In this document: positions 8,592-17,163 of the stretch, piece after piece | Layout of the letters: each line of letters opens with the position of its first letter | How positions within the stretch are numbered: position 1 is the first letter of the stretch | DNA from: Bacillus australimaris | GTDB lineage: Bacteria; Bacillota; Bacilli; Bacillales; Bacillaceae | NCBI RefSeq assembly: GCF_001307105.1 | Contig: NZ_LGYN01000023.1 | Span: 310,001-374,000, forward strand | DNA length: 64,000 nucleotides | Reading direction: 5' to 3' | Made by a program: the position numbers and the translations under genes | The notes under the pieces: model-generated | The model's input: the letters and a program-made list of their open reading frames with translations, nothing else | Told to the model about the DNA's origin: nothing | The model's database searches: none

Positions 8592-10076
8592 TTGACCAAT
8601 AAGCCAGCTATATTTAAGCTTACTGACGAAGACTATAAGGAAATATCATCAAAATCCTATGCTATTAATAACTTTAAGGATTTTAAAGAGATTGAAATTA
8701 GCAACGGTAGAAAAATGTACGTCGTTAACTATAAAGAAACAAAAAAAGGTCTAAATGCACTAACCCTTGTCTCGAGAGAAGATTATCGTATTTCAAACAA
8801 AGGCAAAGACCTCACCAAAATCAAAAACGCAGTCATCGCTTACCGTGGTTCTGAACCGATTGGCGCAGGGCAATATAAAGATACCATTAAAAAACATGGA
8901 AAAAAAGAGTCAGATGATCTTCTTTCTACCATTTTGACGAAGCTGCCTCCTTTTAGTCGATCGAAGGCTTCACAGGAAGTGACGACTAAGATGACAACAG
9001 GCACAACCACCTATACAAATGAAATTGTTCAAGATTGGATGGTGTCGGATACAAAATATCTGATTCAAAATATTCCATTTGAGCATGGGGCAGAGAATCA
9101 AATGGTTCAAGCAGACCGATATGCGAAAGAAATACATAAGAAAATGCCGAATGCCAAAATGTATGTAACAGGTCATTCACTCGGCGGGTCAAATGCTTCC
9201 TATGTTCTTGTCAAAAATGACTTTATTCAAGGCGGGGTCACATTTGAAAATCCAAATATTTATCCAAATCTATCGGATGGTCTACAGGCTAAAGCATTAA
9301 AAGGCGATTACCGCAATCGATTAACAGAATATATCAATCTCAATGACGGGCTTTCTCTTTTAAATCGGCATACGACAGAAATCGGTCGAGTGAAAGTGAT
9401 GTATGATGCCGCTCTCCCTGAAGGCGTCGATTACTCCGAGGACTCCTCAAAAGCCGTCCAATTCATGAAAAACCTCCTCAATCGGGCAATGAGTGTGAAT
9501 CCTTCACTGGATGCTAATTTATTCCTTGAAGCCCTCGCTGGCAGCCATGGCTTAGATCGTTATACCTTTTCGCCAAATGGCTCCGTTCAAACCATTGATG
9601 ATATGCTGCGAAAAAATCCATCTCTCACCACTGCTATGTTACATCAATTAAGTCAATCAAATGTTGATCCGCATAGTGTAGTGGCGATTTTAATTAAGTC
9701 CCACGTTCTCATGAACACAGGACGTAAATTCTCGACATATGCCGATCACCATATGCAGCAAATCATTCGCAAAATCGAAAAACTCGATGACAAAGTGGAT
9801 CAATCTGTTGAACGGGTACGTTCAAGATACAAACAGATCGTGGGCTTTGGTTCATATGACCAGCTGACAGCTTCAGATGTAGATGCCGTGATTCGCCACT
9901 TAAAAACAGAGGGTCTTGAAAATGAGTTCTATTCGGTCAAGAAGTATGATACAGCGATTGATAGCGCTATGAATATGAAAAGGTGGATCGACTCAATATC
10001 AGATGATATGAGCGCACTCGGAAAACAATACCACGATGCAGATACAGCCCTGGCGAAGAATATGGGTATTTCTTAA
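8592..10076 (+). CDS. Lipase-like alpha/beta hydrolase with helical C-terminus
   Basis: This protein of about 494 residues has an N-terminal alpha/beta-hydrolase domain (about 1-260) of lipase-3/DUF6792 type. The nucleophile elbow TGHSLGGSNA is near residue 192, with a substrate-fold stretch NAVIAYRGSE near 80 and possible acid/base partners ENPNIYPN and NLNDGLSLL. The remaining ~230 residues are predicted mostly helical, with AADHHMQQ-like and coiled segments and no signal peptide. I start at TTG 8592, 8 nt after AGGAG; the upstream GTG overlaps that site. Enzyme first and helical tail last is the order of reverse-domain type VII secretion lipases such as staphylococcal TslA. A plain intracellular lipase is the alternative. 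Confidence 0.65.
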   Translation: MTNKPAIFKLTDEDYKEISSKSYAINNFKDFKEIEISNGRKMYVVNYKETKKGLNALTLVSREDYRISNKGKDLTKIKNAVIAYRGSEPIGAGQYKDTIKKHGKKESDDLLSTILTKLPPFSRSKASQEVTTKMTTGTTTYTNEIVQDWMVSDTKYLIQNIPFEHGAENQMVQADRYAKEIHKKMPNAKMYVTGHSLGGSNASYVLVKNDFIQGGVTFENPNIYPNLSDGLQAKALKGDYRNRLTEYINLNDGLSLLNRHTTEIGRVKVMYDAALPEGVDYSEDSSKAVQFMKNLLNRAMSVNPSLDANLFLEALAGSHGLDRYTFSPNGSVQTIDDMLRKNPSLTTAMLHQLSQSNVDPHSVVAILIKSHVLMNTGRKFSTYADHHMQQIIRKIEKLDDKVDQSVERVRSRYKQIVGFGSYDQLTASDVDAVIRHLKTEGLENEFYSVKKYDTAIDSAMNMKRWIDSISDDMSALGKQYHDADTALAKNMGIS

Positions 10077-10088
10077 GGAGTACGACAA

Positions 10089-10499
10089 ATGGAATTTTCA
10101 AAGAAACAACCAACAGATGCAGATCGTTTTTTGCAAAGAATGACAGATACGCATACAGCAACCTCGATCTTCTCTCAAACAAACTTTCACACAGAAGAGA
10201 TGACACCAGCAGAGCTGGCTGCTTTGAAAGCAAAAATCAAAGAAGAACAGAAAACAGCGCTAGCACGAGCCATTCGGCATCAGCTTCAAAATGAATTTGC
10301 CGAAGACCGTCAAGAAGCGGAAAAAATTTTAGGTCTAATTGATGAACTTCAGATCAAAGTGTATAAACATCAAAATCGCATCCAAACGCATATGTCAGGT
10401 CAAGCAATTGACGCCTTAACAGAGAAAATCGAGCAAAGACTCACATTTGTCGAACTGAAAGAAGATGTTCAAGCCGTCATCGACTCAATTGACATCTAA
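10089..10499 (+). CDS. Small helical partner protein of lipase-like gene
   Basis: This 136-residue protein is almost entirely charged helix, with heptad-like stretches at about 40-75 (EEMTPAELAALKAKIKEEQ) and 78-130. It has no signal peptide, membrane segment or known enzyme motif. It follows the lipase-like gene by 12 bp with AAGGAG before its ATG, so the two are surely co-transcribed. Helical partner proteins are typical for LXG and TslA-type type VII effectors, where they bind the helical targeting domain. That role is my inference from context; I do not recognise the family. Confidence 0.6.
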   Translation: MEFSKKQPTDADRFLQRMTDTHTATSIFSQTNFHTEEMTPAELAALKAKIKEEQKTALARAIRHQLQNEFAEDRQEAEKILGLIDELQIKVYKHQNRIQTHMSGQAIDALTEKIEQRLTFVELKEDVQAVIDSIDI

Positions 10500-10580
10500 A
10501 ACGAACCTTCCATCCGATGAATCTTTTGCCCGCTTCACTCGTATATACTAAAAGAGTGATTTTTGAAAGGAGATCTGTTT

Positions 10581-12257
10581 GTGGGATATATATTGTTGTT
10601 TTCGGTTGTGATCGGTCTTGTCCTGACCCTTTTGCTCACACCGCTCAGGTTGATCGTTAGAAAGAAAGGCACGGAACAGCAGGTGCCGCTTATGTGGATT
10701 GCAGGCCTTGCTTTGCTGTTCATGATCGGTATTTTTGTCTTCTACTACATGACCAATTTAGATCGTAATCCTTCATCCCTCTGGCTGATTGGACTTGTTG
10801 TGACAGCAGCAGGCGCCTTTTTATCAGTGGGATTGGAGCGTAAGGTAAAAGGTGTTTTGTTTCTTATTCTATTGCTGCTCGGCGTTTACATGGCGACAGC
10901 TTCTCTCTTCAATGCGAATGAGAAATTCGCTGTCTCCAAAATGGAGCAAAAAGTAGAAATCAAAGCATTTGAAGAAACAGAAACACCTGCTAGTGTACCG
11001 CCTCAATTTGCCCGTAATAAAATGAAGAAATCGTTCGGACAGGTTCCAAACACAAGCTACTACGAGCTTGGTAGCTTGCAAATTCAGAAGGTCAATGGTG
11101 AGTATGTATACATTGCCCCAGTGGAATTCTCGGACTTCTTTAAATGGATTCGTGCAGGCAGCACACCAGGTTATTTTACATTAAGTGCGACCGACTCATC
11201 TGCTAATCCAAAGTTCGTGAAGACTGAGATGGTTTATACGCCTTCCTCCTATTTCAACAAAGAAATTGAGCGGCATATTCGTCTCCAGTATCCAGATTTG
11301 ATTTTCTACGGCGACACCCAGCTGGAAATCAATGATGACGGCAAGCCTTATTACATTCAAACATATGGTGATTTTATCTCTGCCCGAAACGGCTTTAAAG
11401 CTTCCGGCGTGGTCGTGGTTGATGCCAAAACAGGTGCAACGAAGAAATATACTCTAGATCAAGTGCCAGCCTTTATTGATGGCGCTGTTTCTCCAGAAGC
11501 GGTCAGTCTGCAAAACAGCTATTTCGGAAACTATATTCACGGGTTCTGGAACAGTATGTTTGGAAAGTCAGATGTAAAGCTGCCTTCAGATGAAGGAACG
11601 GAAGCCAATGTGAGTCCGGTGTTTGATTCAAAAGGAGATATGTATTACTTCACAGATTTCACAAGTCCGAAAGAAGGCGTTGATTCCATGCTCGGATATG
11701 CCCTGACAAATGCCCGGACAGGAAAAGCTACTTATTATACCGGAAATCTTGAAGAATCCTACATGGATTCTCAGGGCGCTCTGCAAATTATTGAGAAGCG
11801 ATTCATTGAGAAGAAATGGAAAGGGCGCATGCCGATTCTCTATAATTTCTATGGGGAAGCCAGCTGGCTCACACCTGTTCTCGATTCAAATGGATTCCTG
11901 CAAAACTACTTTATTGTTTCTGCAGCCAATCCTGAAATCGCTGCGTATGCTTCAACACCAAACGAAGCACTGAGAGCCTATAAAACAGCTCTTCAAAAGG
12001 GCGGCGGCACCGTCAACAGTTCATCTAAGCAAGAAAAGAAAGAGGCGGAAGGGAAAGTGAAACGCGTCTATAAAGAAAAGACCGGTGATTATACAACTGT
12101 CACCTTCTTGCTTGGCGATGGGAAAAACTACACCATGTCATCTGAAAAAGAGCCCCTTGTCATTTATTTAAAAGAAGGGGATCAGGTCACGATCAAATAT
12201 ACAGATACAGGTGAAATCTTCCTCCCAGTCGATGAAATCAAAATAAAAGGGTTATAA
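10581..12257 (+). CDS. Conserved membrane protein with large extracytoplasmic domain, unknown function
   Basis: The protein is about 558 residues. Four hydrophobic segments fill the first ~115 residues (GYILLFSVVIGLVL, WIAGLALLFMIGIF, LWLIGLVVTAAGAF, FLILLLLGVYMATA). A large hydrophilic region of about 360 residues, probably outside, follows (YVYIAPVEFSDFFKWIRAG, PDLIFYGDTQLEINDDG). A linker then leads to a C-terminal small beta domain of about 65 residues. I chose GTG 10581 because AAAGGAGA lies 8 nt upstream; the in-frame TTG at 10563 overlaps that site. It stands alone with a strong terminator. I do not recognise the function. Confidence 0.65.
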   Translation: MGYILLFSVVIGLVLTLLLTPLRLIVRKKGTEQQVPLMWIAGLALLFMIGIFVFYYMTNLDRNPSSLWLIGLVVTAAGAFLSVGLERKVKGVLFLILLLLGVYMATASLFNANEKFAVSKMEQKVEIKAFEETETPASVPPQFARNKMKKSFGQVPNTSYYELGSLQIQKVNGEYVYIAPVEFSDFFKWIRAGSTPGYFTLSATDSSANPKFVKTEMVYTPSSYFNKEIERHIRLQYPDLIFYGDTQLEINDDGKPYYIQTYGDFISARNGFKASGVVVVDAKTGATKKYTLDQVPAFIDGAVSPEAVSLQNSYFGNYIHGFWNSMFGKSDVKLPSDEGTEANVSPVFDSKGDMYYFTDFTSPKEGVDSMLGYALTNARTGKATYYTGNLEESYMDSQGALQIIEKRFIEKKWKGRMPILYNFYGEASWLTPVLDSNGFLQNYFIVSAANPEIAAYASTPNEALRAYKTALQKGGGTVNSSSKQEKKEAEGKVKRVYKEKTGDYTTVTFLLGDGKNYTMSSEKEPLVIYLKEGDQVTIKYTDTGEIFLPVDEIKIKGL

Positions 12258-12294
12258 AAAAGACGCTTCTCCTACTCCGGAGAAGCGTCTTTTC
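12258..12294. terminator. Shared bidirectional terminator
   Basis: AAGACGCTTCTCC and GGAGAAGCGTCTT arms around TACTCC end both the membrane-protein gene and the convergent LysR gene. The LysR stop codon and last codons lie within the hairpin. Confidence 0.9.
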
Positions 12295-13171
12295 TCTCTT
12301 TCCTTAACAAATCCACGAGCAATTCCTTATTTTTATTCCCGCCTGTCATCGGGGATTCGACATAGGAGAATTTCCGTTTAAAGTCCATTCCTCTCACAGA
12401 GATGACAGCCAATTCCCCGCCAATGCTGCCTCGCTGGAGGACATATTTAGATAAAACAGAAAGCCCCATTCCATGGATTACAGCTTCTTTTATCGCTTGA
12501 TTGCTGCTAAATGTCACAAAGGTTCGTGCCTTCAGTCCATTTGACTTCAGGACGTGCTGTAAGTATTCTCCGGTGCCTGATCCTTCTTCTCTCGTCACCC
12601 ATGTTTCGTTTTGCAATTGATCAATCGTGACATCCTTTTTCTTAGCAAAAGGATGATCTAACGGCGCCACAATATAAAGCTCGTCCTCTAAAAAAGTTTC
12701 TACAGAAAGCTCTTTGTCATTGGTCTGTCCTTCAATCAAACCGATGTCGACATGGAATAAGCGGACATGCCCTGCGATCGCCTCTGTATTATCAATCACC
12801 ACCTCAATATCCACATGCGGATAGAGCTGGTGAAATTCCGCCAAGATTTGCGGCAGCACGTACTCACCAATAGTAAAACTCGCCCCGATGGTCAGCTTTC
12901 CCCTTGCCAGATGATGATGCTCATAAATATCCTGCTTCGCCTGTTCATATAGGCGAATGATTTGTTTTGATCGATGGTACAACATATCCCCTGTTGGTGT
13001 AACGGTTAATTGCTTTGGCGAACGATTCAGCAGAACTGTCTGGAATTCCTGCTCTAAGTTCTTAATATGAAGACTAACACTCGGTTGAGAAATCCGTAAC
13101 TTCTGAGCTGCCTTTGTAAAGTTTTTCTCCTCCACCACTGTCACAAATGTCTTCAGTGCATCGTAATACAT
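12272..13171 (-). CDS. LysR-family regulator, CysL-like
   Basis: This 299-residue regulator has an N-terminal winged helix (about 1-60; FTKAAQKLRISQPSVSLHIKNLEQEF) and a LysR substrate-binding domain (about 88-290; GKLTIGASFTIGEYVLPQIL). Length and N-terminus resemble B. subtilis CysL (YwfK), the activator of the sulfite reductase genes, but no cys gene is nearby, so the assignment is tentative. It is divergent from ganR but separated by 170 bp and probably unrelated to galactan use. Confidence 0.7.
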   Translation of the reverse strand: MYYDALKTFVTVVEEKNFTKAAQKLRISQPSVSLHIKNLEQEFQTVLLNRSPKQLTVTPTGDMLYHRSKQIIRLYEQAKQDIYEHHHLARGKLTIGASFTIGEYVLPQILAEFHQLYPHVDIEVVIDNTEAIAGHVRLFHVDIGLIEGQTNDKELSVETFLEDELYIVAPLDHPFAKKKDVTIDQLQNETWVTREEGSGTGEYLQHVLKSNGLKARTFVTFSSNQAIKEAVIHGMGLSVLSKYVLQRGSIGGELAVISVRGMDFKRKFSYVESPMTGGNKNKELLVDLLRKERKDASPE

Positions 13172-13267
13172 CAGTCCCTCTCCTATCAGAAATCTTAATC
13201 CAACACCTTACATATATACATCTTACTAATTCCTTTCCAGCGCGTAAAGAACCGTCTAAACGAAAAC

Positions 13268-13288
13268 AATTTAATAAAAATATTTACT
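13268..13288 (+). promoter_or_regulatory. Candidate GanR operator at ganR promoter
   Basis: AATTTAATAAAAATATTTACT is nearly repeated upstream of ganS (14410-14431). In both places its final TTTACT or equivalent is the -35 hexamer, which fits repressor occlusion and GanR autorepression. Confidence 0.55.
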
Positions 13289-13311
13289 AATTTTTTTAAA
13301 GACTCTATACT
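13283..13311 (+). promoter_or_regulatory. SigA promoter of ganR
   Basis: TTTACT (13283-13288), a 17-bp spacer and TATACT (13306-13311) lie about 30 bp before ganR. Confidence 0.7.
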
Positions 13312-13343
13312 AAGAGGAGATATTTTCTATAGGAGGTGCTGAT

Positions 13344-14339
13344 TTGGCAGCTAAAATAAAGGACATTGCAGAAAAAGCAGGCTTATCCATTGCGACTGTT
13401 TCGCGCGTACTGAACCAAGACCCCAACCTATCTGTCACCAATCAAACACGCGAAAAAGTATATGCCGCCGCAGAAGCTTTGTCCTATCAAAAGAAGACAT
13501 TCAAACATTCATTAAAAAAAATTGCCTTTCTCTATTGGATGACCGAAAAGGAAGAGCTTGAAGATATTTATTTTAAATCCATTCGTCTAGGCATTGAAGA
13601 ACTGACCAATACTCGAAGCTTAAATGTTACCGCTTACAATCCATCTGATGGCCTTCATTCCATAGATCCTTCTACAGAAGGAATCATCGCCATCGGCCGA
13701 TTTAAAACGTCAGAGCTTGACCAATTATATGCGATCACCCAGCATATCGTCTTTATTGATACAACACCAGATGAAGACCGTTTTGATTCGGTAAAGCCGA
13801 ACCTGAAACGAATTGTTCAAAAGATCATCGATTCTTTTATCGAAAAAGAGCACACATCCATTGGGTTCATTGGCGGCACAGACCTTGATCTGAATACAAA
13901 TGTGCATATTCCTGATATTCGTGAAACGACCTTCCGTGAATACATGATGACTCAAAATTTGCTTGATGAACGATTGGTCTATATCGGCCGCCACTTCTCA
14001 GTCGATGAAGGTTATTCGCTGATGATGACGGCGATCGGCGAGCTTGGTGATGATCTACCCACCGCTTTTTGCGTCGCTAGTGACCCTCTTGCCATCGGCT
14101 GCTTACAAGCATTAAATGAGCGCGGCTTTTCTTTGCCGAATCGCGTCAGTGTCTTTAGTATCAACGATATTCATGTGTCTCAATATGTGTCACCACCGCT
14201 CACTACGTATCATATCCATACATCATTACTTTGTGAGACGGCGATCGATTTACTTTTAGAAAGACTTGTGGACGGCAGAACATTACCCAAAACTGTGCTA
14301 ATTGCCTCTGAGCCTGTTTTTCGGAAAAGCACCATATAA
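13344..14339 (+). CDS. ganR: LacI-family repressor of the galactan operon
   Basis: This 331-residue repressor has a LacI helix-turn-helix at residues 4-30 (IKDIAEKAGLSIATVSRVLNQ) and a periplasmic-binding-protein-like effector domain. It starts with TTG 7 nt after a perfect AGGAGG. It lies directly upstream of ganSPQBA with its own terminator, the same place as ganR (formerly lacR) in B. subtilis (330 residues). The expected effector is a galactobiose-type oligosaccharide. A shared operator-like motif overlaps the -35 of both ganR and ganS. Confidence 0.9.
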   Translation: MAAKIKDIAEKAGLSIATVSRVLNQDPNLSVTNQTREKVYAAAEALSYQKKTFKHSLKKIAFLYWMTEKEELEDIYFKSIRLGIEELTNTRSLNVTAYNPSDGLHSIDPSTEGIIAIGRFKTSELDQLYAITQHIVFIDTTPDEDRFDSVKPNLKRIVQKIIDSFIEKEHTSIGFIGGTDLDLNTNVHIPDIRETTFREYMMTQNLLDERLVYIGRHFSVDEGYSLMMTAIGELGDDLPTAFCVASDPLAIGCLQALNERGFSLPNRVSVFSINDIHVSQYVSPPLTTYHIHTSLLCETAIDLLLERLVDGRTLPKTVLIASEPVFRKSTI

Positions 14340-14345
14340 ACAAAT

Positions 14346-14376
14346 GGAAGCACCTCCCAATGCAGAGGGCTTCTTT
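14346..14376 (+). terminator. Terminator of ganR
   Basis: GAAGC-CCTC pairs with GAGG-GCTTC around an 8-nt loop and is followed by TTTTCTCTCT. Confidence 0.65.
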
Positions 14377-14409
14377 TCTCTCTACACGAGTAAAAAATTT
14401 TACTTAATA

Positions 14410-14454
14410 AATTTAATAAAATATGTTTACTTTTTTTACTTAAGTTGATATTCT
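14410..14454 (+). promoter_or_regulatory. ganS promoter with candidate GanR operator
   Basis: TTTACT (14426-14431), 17 bp and TATTCT (14449-14454) form the promoter. The operator-like repeat at 14410-14431 overlaps the -35 exactly as at ganR. Confidence 0.65.
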
Positions 14455-14461
14455 CACATTA

Positions 14462-14475
14462 AGAAAGCGTTTTCT
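14462..14475 (+). promoter_or_regulatory. cre site (CcpA) at start of gan operon
   Basis: AGAAAGCGTTTTCT fits the CcpA consensus with a central CG. It begins 8 bp after the -10, so bound CcpA would block initiation or early elongation. Confidence 0.7.
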
Positions 14476-14511
14476 TATCATCTGTGAAAAAAGAACGAGA
14501 GGGGATTACCA

Positions 14512-15777
14512 ATGAAAAAGGGAAAATGGGCGACATTATCAGCAGTCGTTGGTACTGCTGTACTTCTGCTTTCAGCATGCGGGCCGGGAGATGACAATTC
14601 AAGCGGGTCCCAGCCAGCATCTACAGGTACAAAGACCTTGCTAGTCTGGGAGGATGTCAAAAAGTCTGATGGGATTCAAGACGCTGTTAAAGAATTCGAA
14701 AAAGAAAATAATGTGAAAATCAAAGTGGTCGAAAAAGCGTATGCTGACCAAATCGAAGCTCTCCGTCTTGATGGAGCAGCCGGGACAGGTCCAGACGTCA
14801 TTACGATGCCTCACGATCAAATTGGATCAGCCGTCACTGAGGGACTGTTACAGGAAATCAAGCCTGATCAAAAAGTGATCAATTCCTTCACAGACGAATC
14901 CATTCAATCACAAACGGTAAACGGCAAGCTGTATGGACTTCCTAAATCCGTTGAAACAACCGTGCTTTTCTATAACAAAGACCTTGTCAAAAAGGCACCA
15001 ACTACACTTGATGGCTGGTATGACCTTTCGAAAAAGCTGACAAAAGGCGGGAAATACGGTTTTGTTGCGAAATGGGATGAAATTTACTATGCACAAAGTG
15101 TGTTAGGCGGATCAGGGGGCTATATTTTCAAACAGAAAAGCGATGGCTCCTATGATGTGAAGGATATTGGCCTGAACAACGATGGCGCGATTGAAGGCGG
15201 AAAGTACATCGAGACATTCTTTAGTGAAGGACTTTTCCCGAAAGGTATCATTGGTGAACAAGGAATCAATGTCCTCAACTCCTTATTCACAGAGAAAAAG
15301 GCGGCAGCTGTGATTTCTGGTCCGTGGTCATTTGGTCCATACAAAGAAGCTGGTATTGACTATGGCGTAACCGAACTGCCAACACTCCCTAATGGAAAGC
15401 ATATGAGCTCATTCTTAGGTGTAAAGAGCTACAACGTCTCCTCTTATTCTAAAAATAAAGATCTTGCTGAGAAATTTGTTGAGTTTATTACGAATGAAAA
15501 AAATTCGAAGAAGCGATTTGAAGTAACAGAGGAAATTCCACCAGTGAAAAAGCTGATGAAAGATCCAGTCATTACTGAAAATGCCAATGCGGATGCTGTT
15601 TCAAAACAAACGAAATATGCCACGCTGACACCGAACAACCCTGAAATGGCAGAGGTGTGGAAGCCGATTGATAGCGCATTAGGTCTTATTGCGACAGGCC
15701 GAACAGATGTGAAAAAGGCATTTGATGATGCGGTCAATCAAATTGACTCTCAAATTAAAGCAAATCACTCCAAATAA
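14512..15777 (+). CDS. ganS: Galacto-oligosaccharide-binding lipoprotein GanS
   Basis: This 421-residue solute-binding protein belongs to the MalE/cluster-1 type. It has a lipoprotein signal (lipobox LLSACG, cysteine about residue 23). The binding domain contains GTGPDVITMPHDQIG near 90 and WSFGPYKEAGIDYGVTELP near 275. It delivers galacto-oligosaccharides made outside by the galactanase to GanPQ. Both permease genes follow. A long hairpin separates it from ganP, which probably allows more GanS than permease to be made. Confidence 0.9.
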   Translation: MKKGKWATLSAVVGTAVLLLSACGPGDDNSSGSQPASTGTKTLLVWEDVKKSDGIQDAVKEFEKENNVKIKVVEKAYADQIEALRLDGAAGTGPDVITMPHDQIGSAVTEGLLQEIKPDQKVINSFTDESIQSQTVNGKLYGLPKSVETTVLFYNKDLVKKAPTTLDGWYDLSKKLTKGGKYGFVAKWDEIYYAQSVLGGSGGYIFKQKSDGSYDVKDIGLNNDGAIEGGKYIETFFSEGLFPKGIIGEQGINVLNSLFTEKKAAAVISGPWSFGPYKEAGIDYGVTELPTLPNGKHMSSFLGVKSYNVSSYSKNKDLAEKFVEFITNEKNSKKRFEVTEEIPPVKKLMKDPVITENANADAVSKQTKYATLTPNNPEMAEVWKPIDSALGLIATGRTDVKKAFDDAVNQIDSQIKANHSK

Positions 15778-15779
15778 TC

Positions 15780-15826
15780 ATCAAACGCGGGTAGCCTTTA
15801 AGTCTAACAAGCTGCCCGTATTTGAT
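15780..15826 (+). other. Stem-loop between ganS and ganP
   Basis: A 16-bp stem with one mismatch (arms 15780-15795 and 15811-15826, 15-nt loop) lies 3 bp after the ganS stop. It has no T run, so it looks like an mRNA-stabilising or partial-stop hairpin rather than a full terminator. Confidence 0.65.
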
Positions 15827-15854
15827 CTAATTTCATATGAAGTAGGTGTTAGAC

Positions 15855-17162
15855 GTGACGGGTAACCTTGAACTAGACCGCACACACATAGTGGAATCAA
15901 AGACACACCGGAGACGGGCGCTAATGTTCTCCCTTATACCCGGGATGGGGCAGATTTACAACAAGCAGTACGGCAAAGGGGCACTTTTTTTCCTATTTGG
16001 CGTCTCTTTTATCATCGTATTTTATGATTTATTTAATATTGGTTTCTGGGGGCTGTTCACACTTGGTACGATGCTGCCTCGTGACAATTCTGTTTTCCTT
16101 TTGGCAAAGGGGATTATTGCGCTGTTAACAGCTGGTTTTGGTATCGGCTTTTACGTACTCATGATACGTGATGCATTTATGAACGGAAAAAAGCGTGATC
16201 AAGGGATTCCGCTCCATTCCATCCGTGCACAATATCATCAGCTCATCGACCAAGGCTTTCCATACTTAATGAGCACTCCTGCTTTCTTTTTACTTCTATT
16301 CTCTGTTGTTTTTCCTATTATGTTTAGCTTTGCACTTGCCTTTACGAACTACGATTTATACCATTCGCCTCCTGCCAATCTGATCGATTGGGTGGGGATT
16401 AAGAACTTTCAAAATATCTTTTCTATTGATATTTGGAGAGATACCTTCATTGATGTACTTGGCTGGACCGTCGTATGGACGTTGGCTGCTTCGACCCTTC
16501 AATGTGCTATCGGCATCTTTCTTGCGGTTCTACTCAACCAAAAGGATTTAAAAGGAAAACGATTTTTTAGAACCATATTGATTCTTCCATGGGCTGTTCC
16601 GGGTTTTGTGACCATTTTGGTGTTTGCTGGACTATTCAATGATACATTTGGGGCCATTAACAACACACTTTTTGCTTCAATTGGAATTGACCCAAAACCA
16701 TGGCTGACAGATCCATTTTGGAGCAAAATTGCACTCATTGCGATGCAGACTTGGCTCGGATTTCCTTTTGTTTTTATTATGACAACCGGTGTTTTGCAGG
16801 CGATTCCGGAGGATTTATACGAAGCAGCGACCATTGATGGGGCTAATTTCTTTCAGAAGTTCCGGTCTATCACGTTACCGCTTGTCCTCTATTCCATTGC
16901 ACCTATACTTATCACGCAATATACGTTTAACTTTAACAACTTTAATATCATCTACTTATTTAATGGCGGAGGGCCGCCTGTTGCTGGGTCAACTGCTGGG
17001 GGAACGGACATCTTGGTTTCTTGGATTTACAAACTCACGATGCAGTCTTCGCAATATGCACTTGCTGCCGCTGTTACGATCTTACTTTCGATCTTTGTCA
17101 TTGCCATTGCACTTTGGCAGTTTAAGAGAACGAATTCATTCAAAGAGGAGGACATGATGTGA
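15855..17162 (+). CDS. ganP: Galacto-oligosaccharide ABC permease GanP
   Basis: This 435-residue MalF-type permease of the binding-protein-dependent ABC class has about eight membrane segments. A soluble cytoplasmic N-terminus is followed by two helices and the core permease domain. The EAA loop (EDLYEAATIDGANFFQKFRSITLP) is near residue 325. I chose GTG 15855, 6 nt after AGGTG; the GTG at 15846 overlaps that site. Its stop lies 1 nt before the ganQ start. No ATPase gene is present; Bacillus MsmX-type ATPases energise such systems. Confidence 0.88.
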   Translation: MTGNLELDRTHIVESKTHRRRALMFSLIPGMGQIYNKQYGKGALFFLFGVSFIIVFYDLFNIGFWGLFTLGTMLPRDNSVFLLAKGIIALLTAGFGIGFYVLMIRDAFMNGKKRDQGIPLHSIRAQYHQLIDQGFPYLMSTPAFFLLLFSVVFPIMFSFALAFTNYDLYHSPPANLIDWVGIKNFQNIFSIDIWRDTFIDVLGWTVVWTLAASTLQCAIGIFLAVLLNQKDLKGKRFFRTILILPWAVPGFVTILVFAGLFNDTFGAINNTLFASIGIDPKPWLTDPFWSKIALIAMQTWLGFPFVFIMTTGVLQAIPEDLYEAATIDGANFFQKFRSITLPLVLYSIAPILITQYTFNFNNFNIIYLFNGGGPPVAGSTAGGTDILVSWIYKLTMQSSQYALAAAVTILLSIFVIAIALWQFKRTNSFKEEDMM

Positions 17163-17163
17163 T

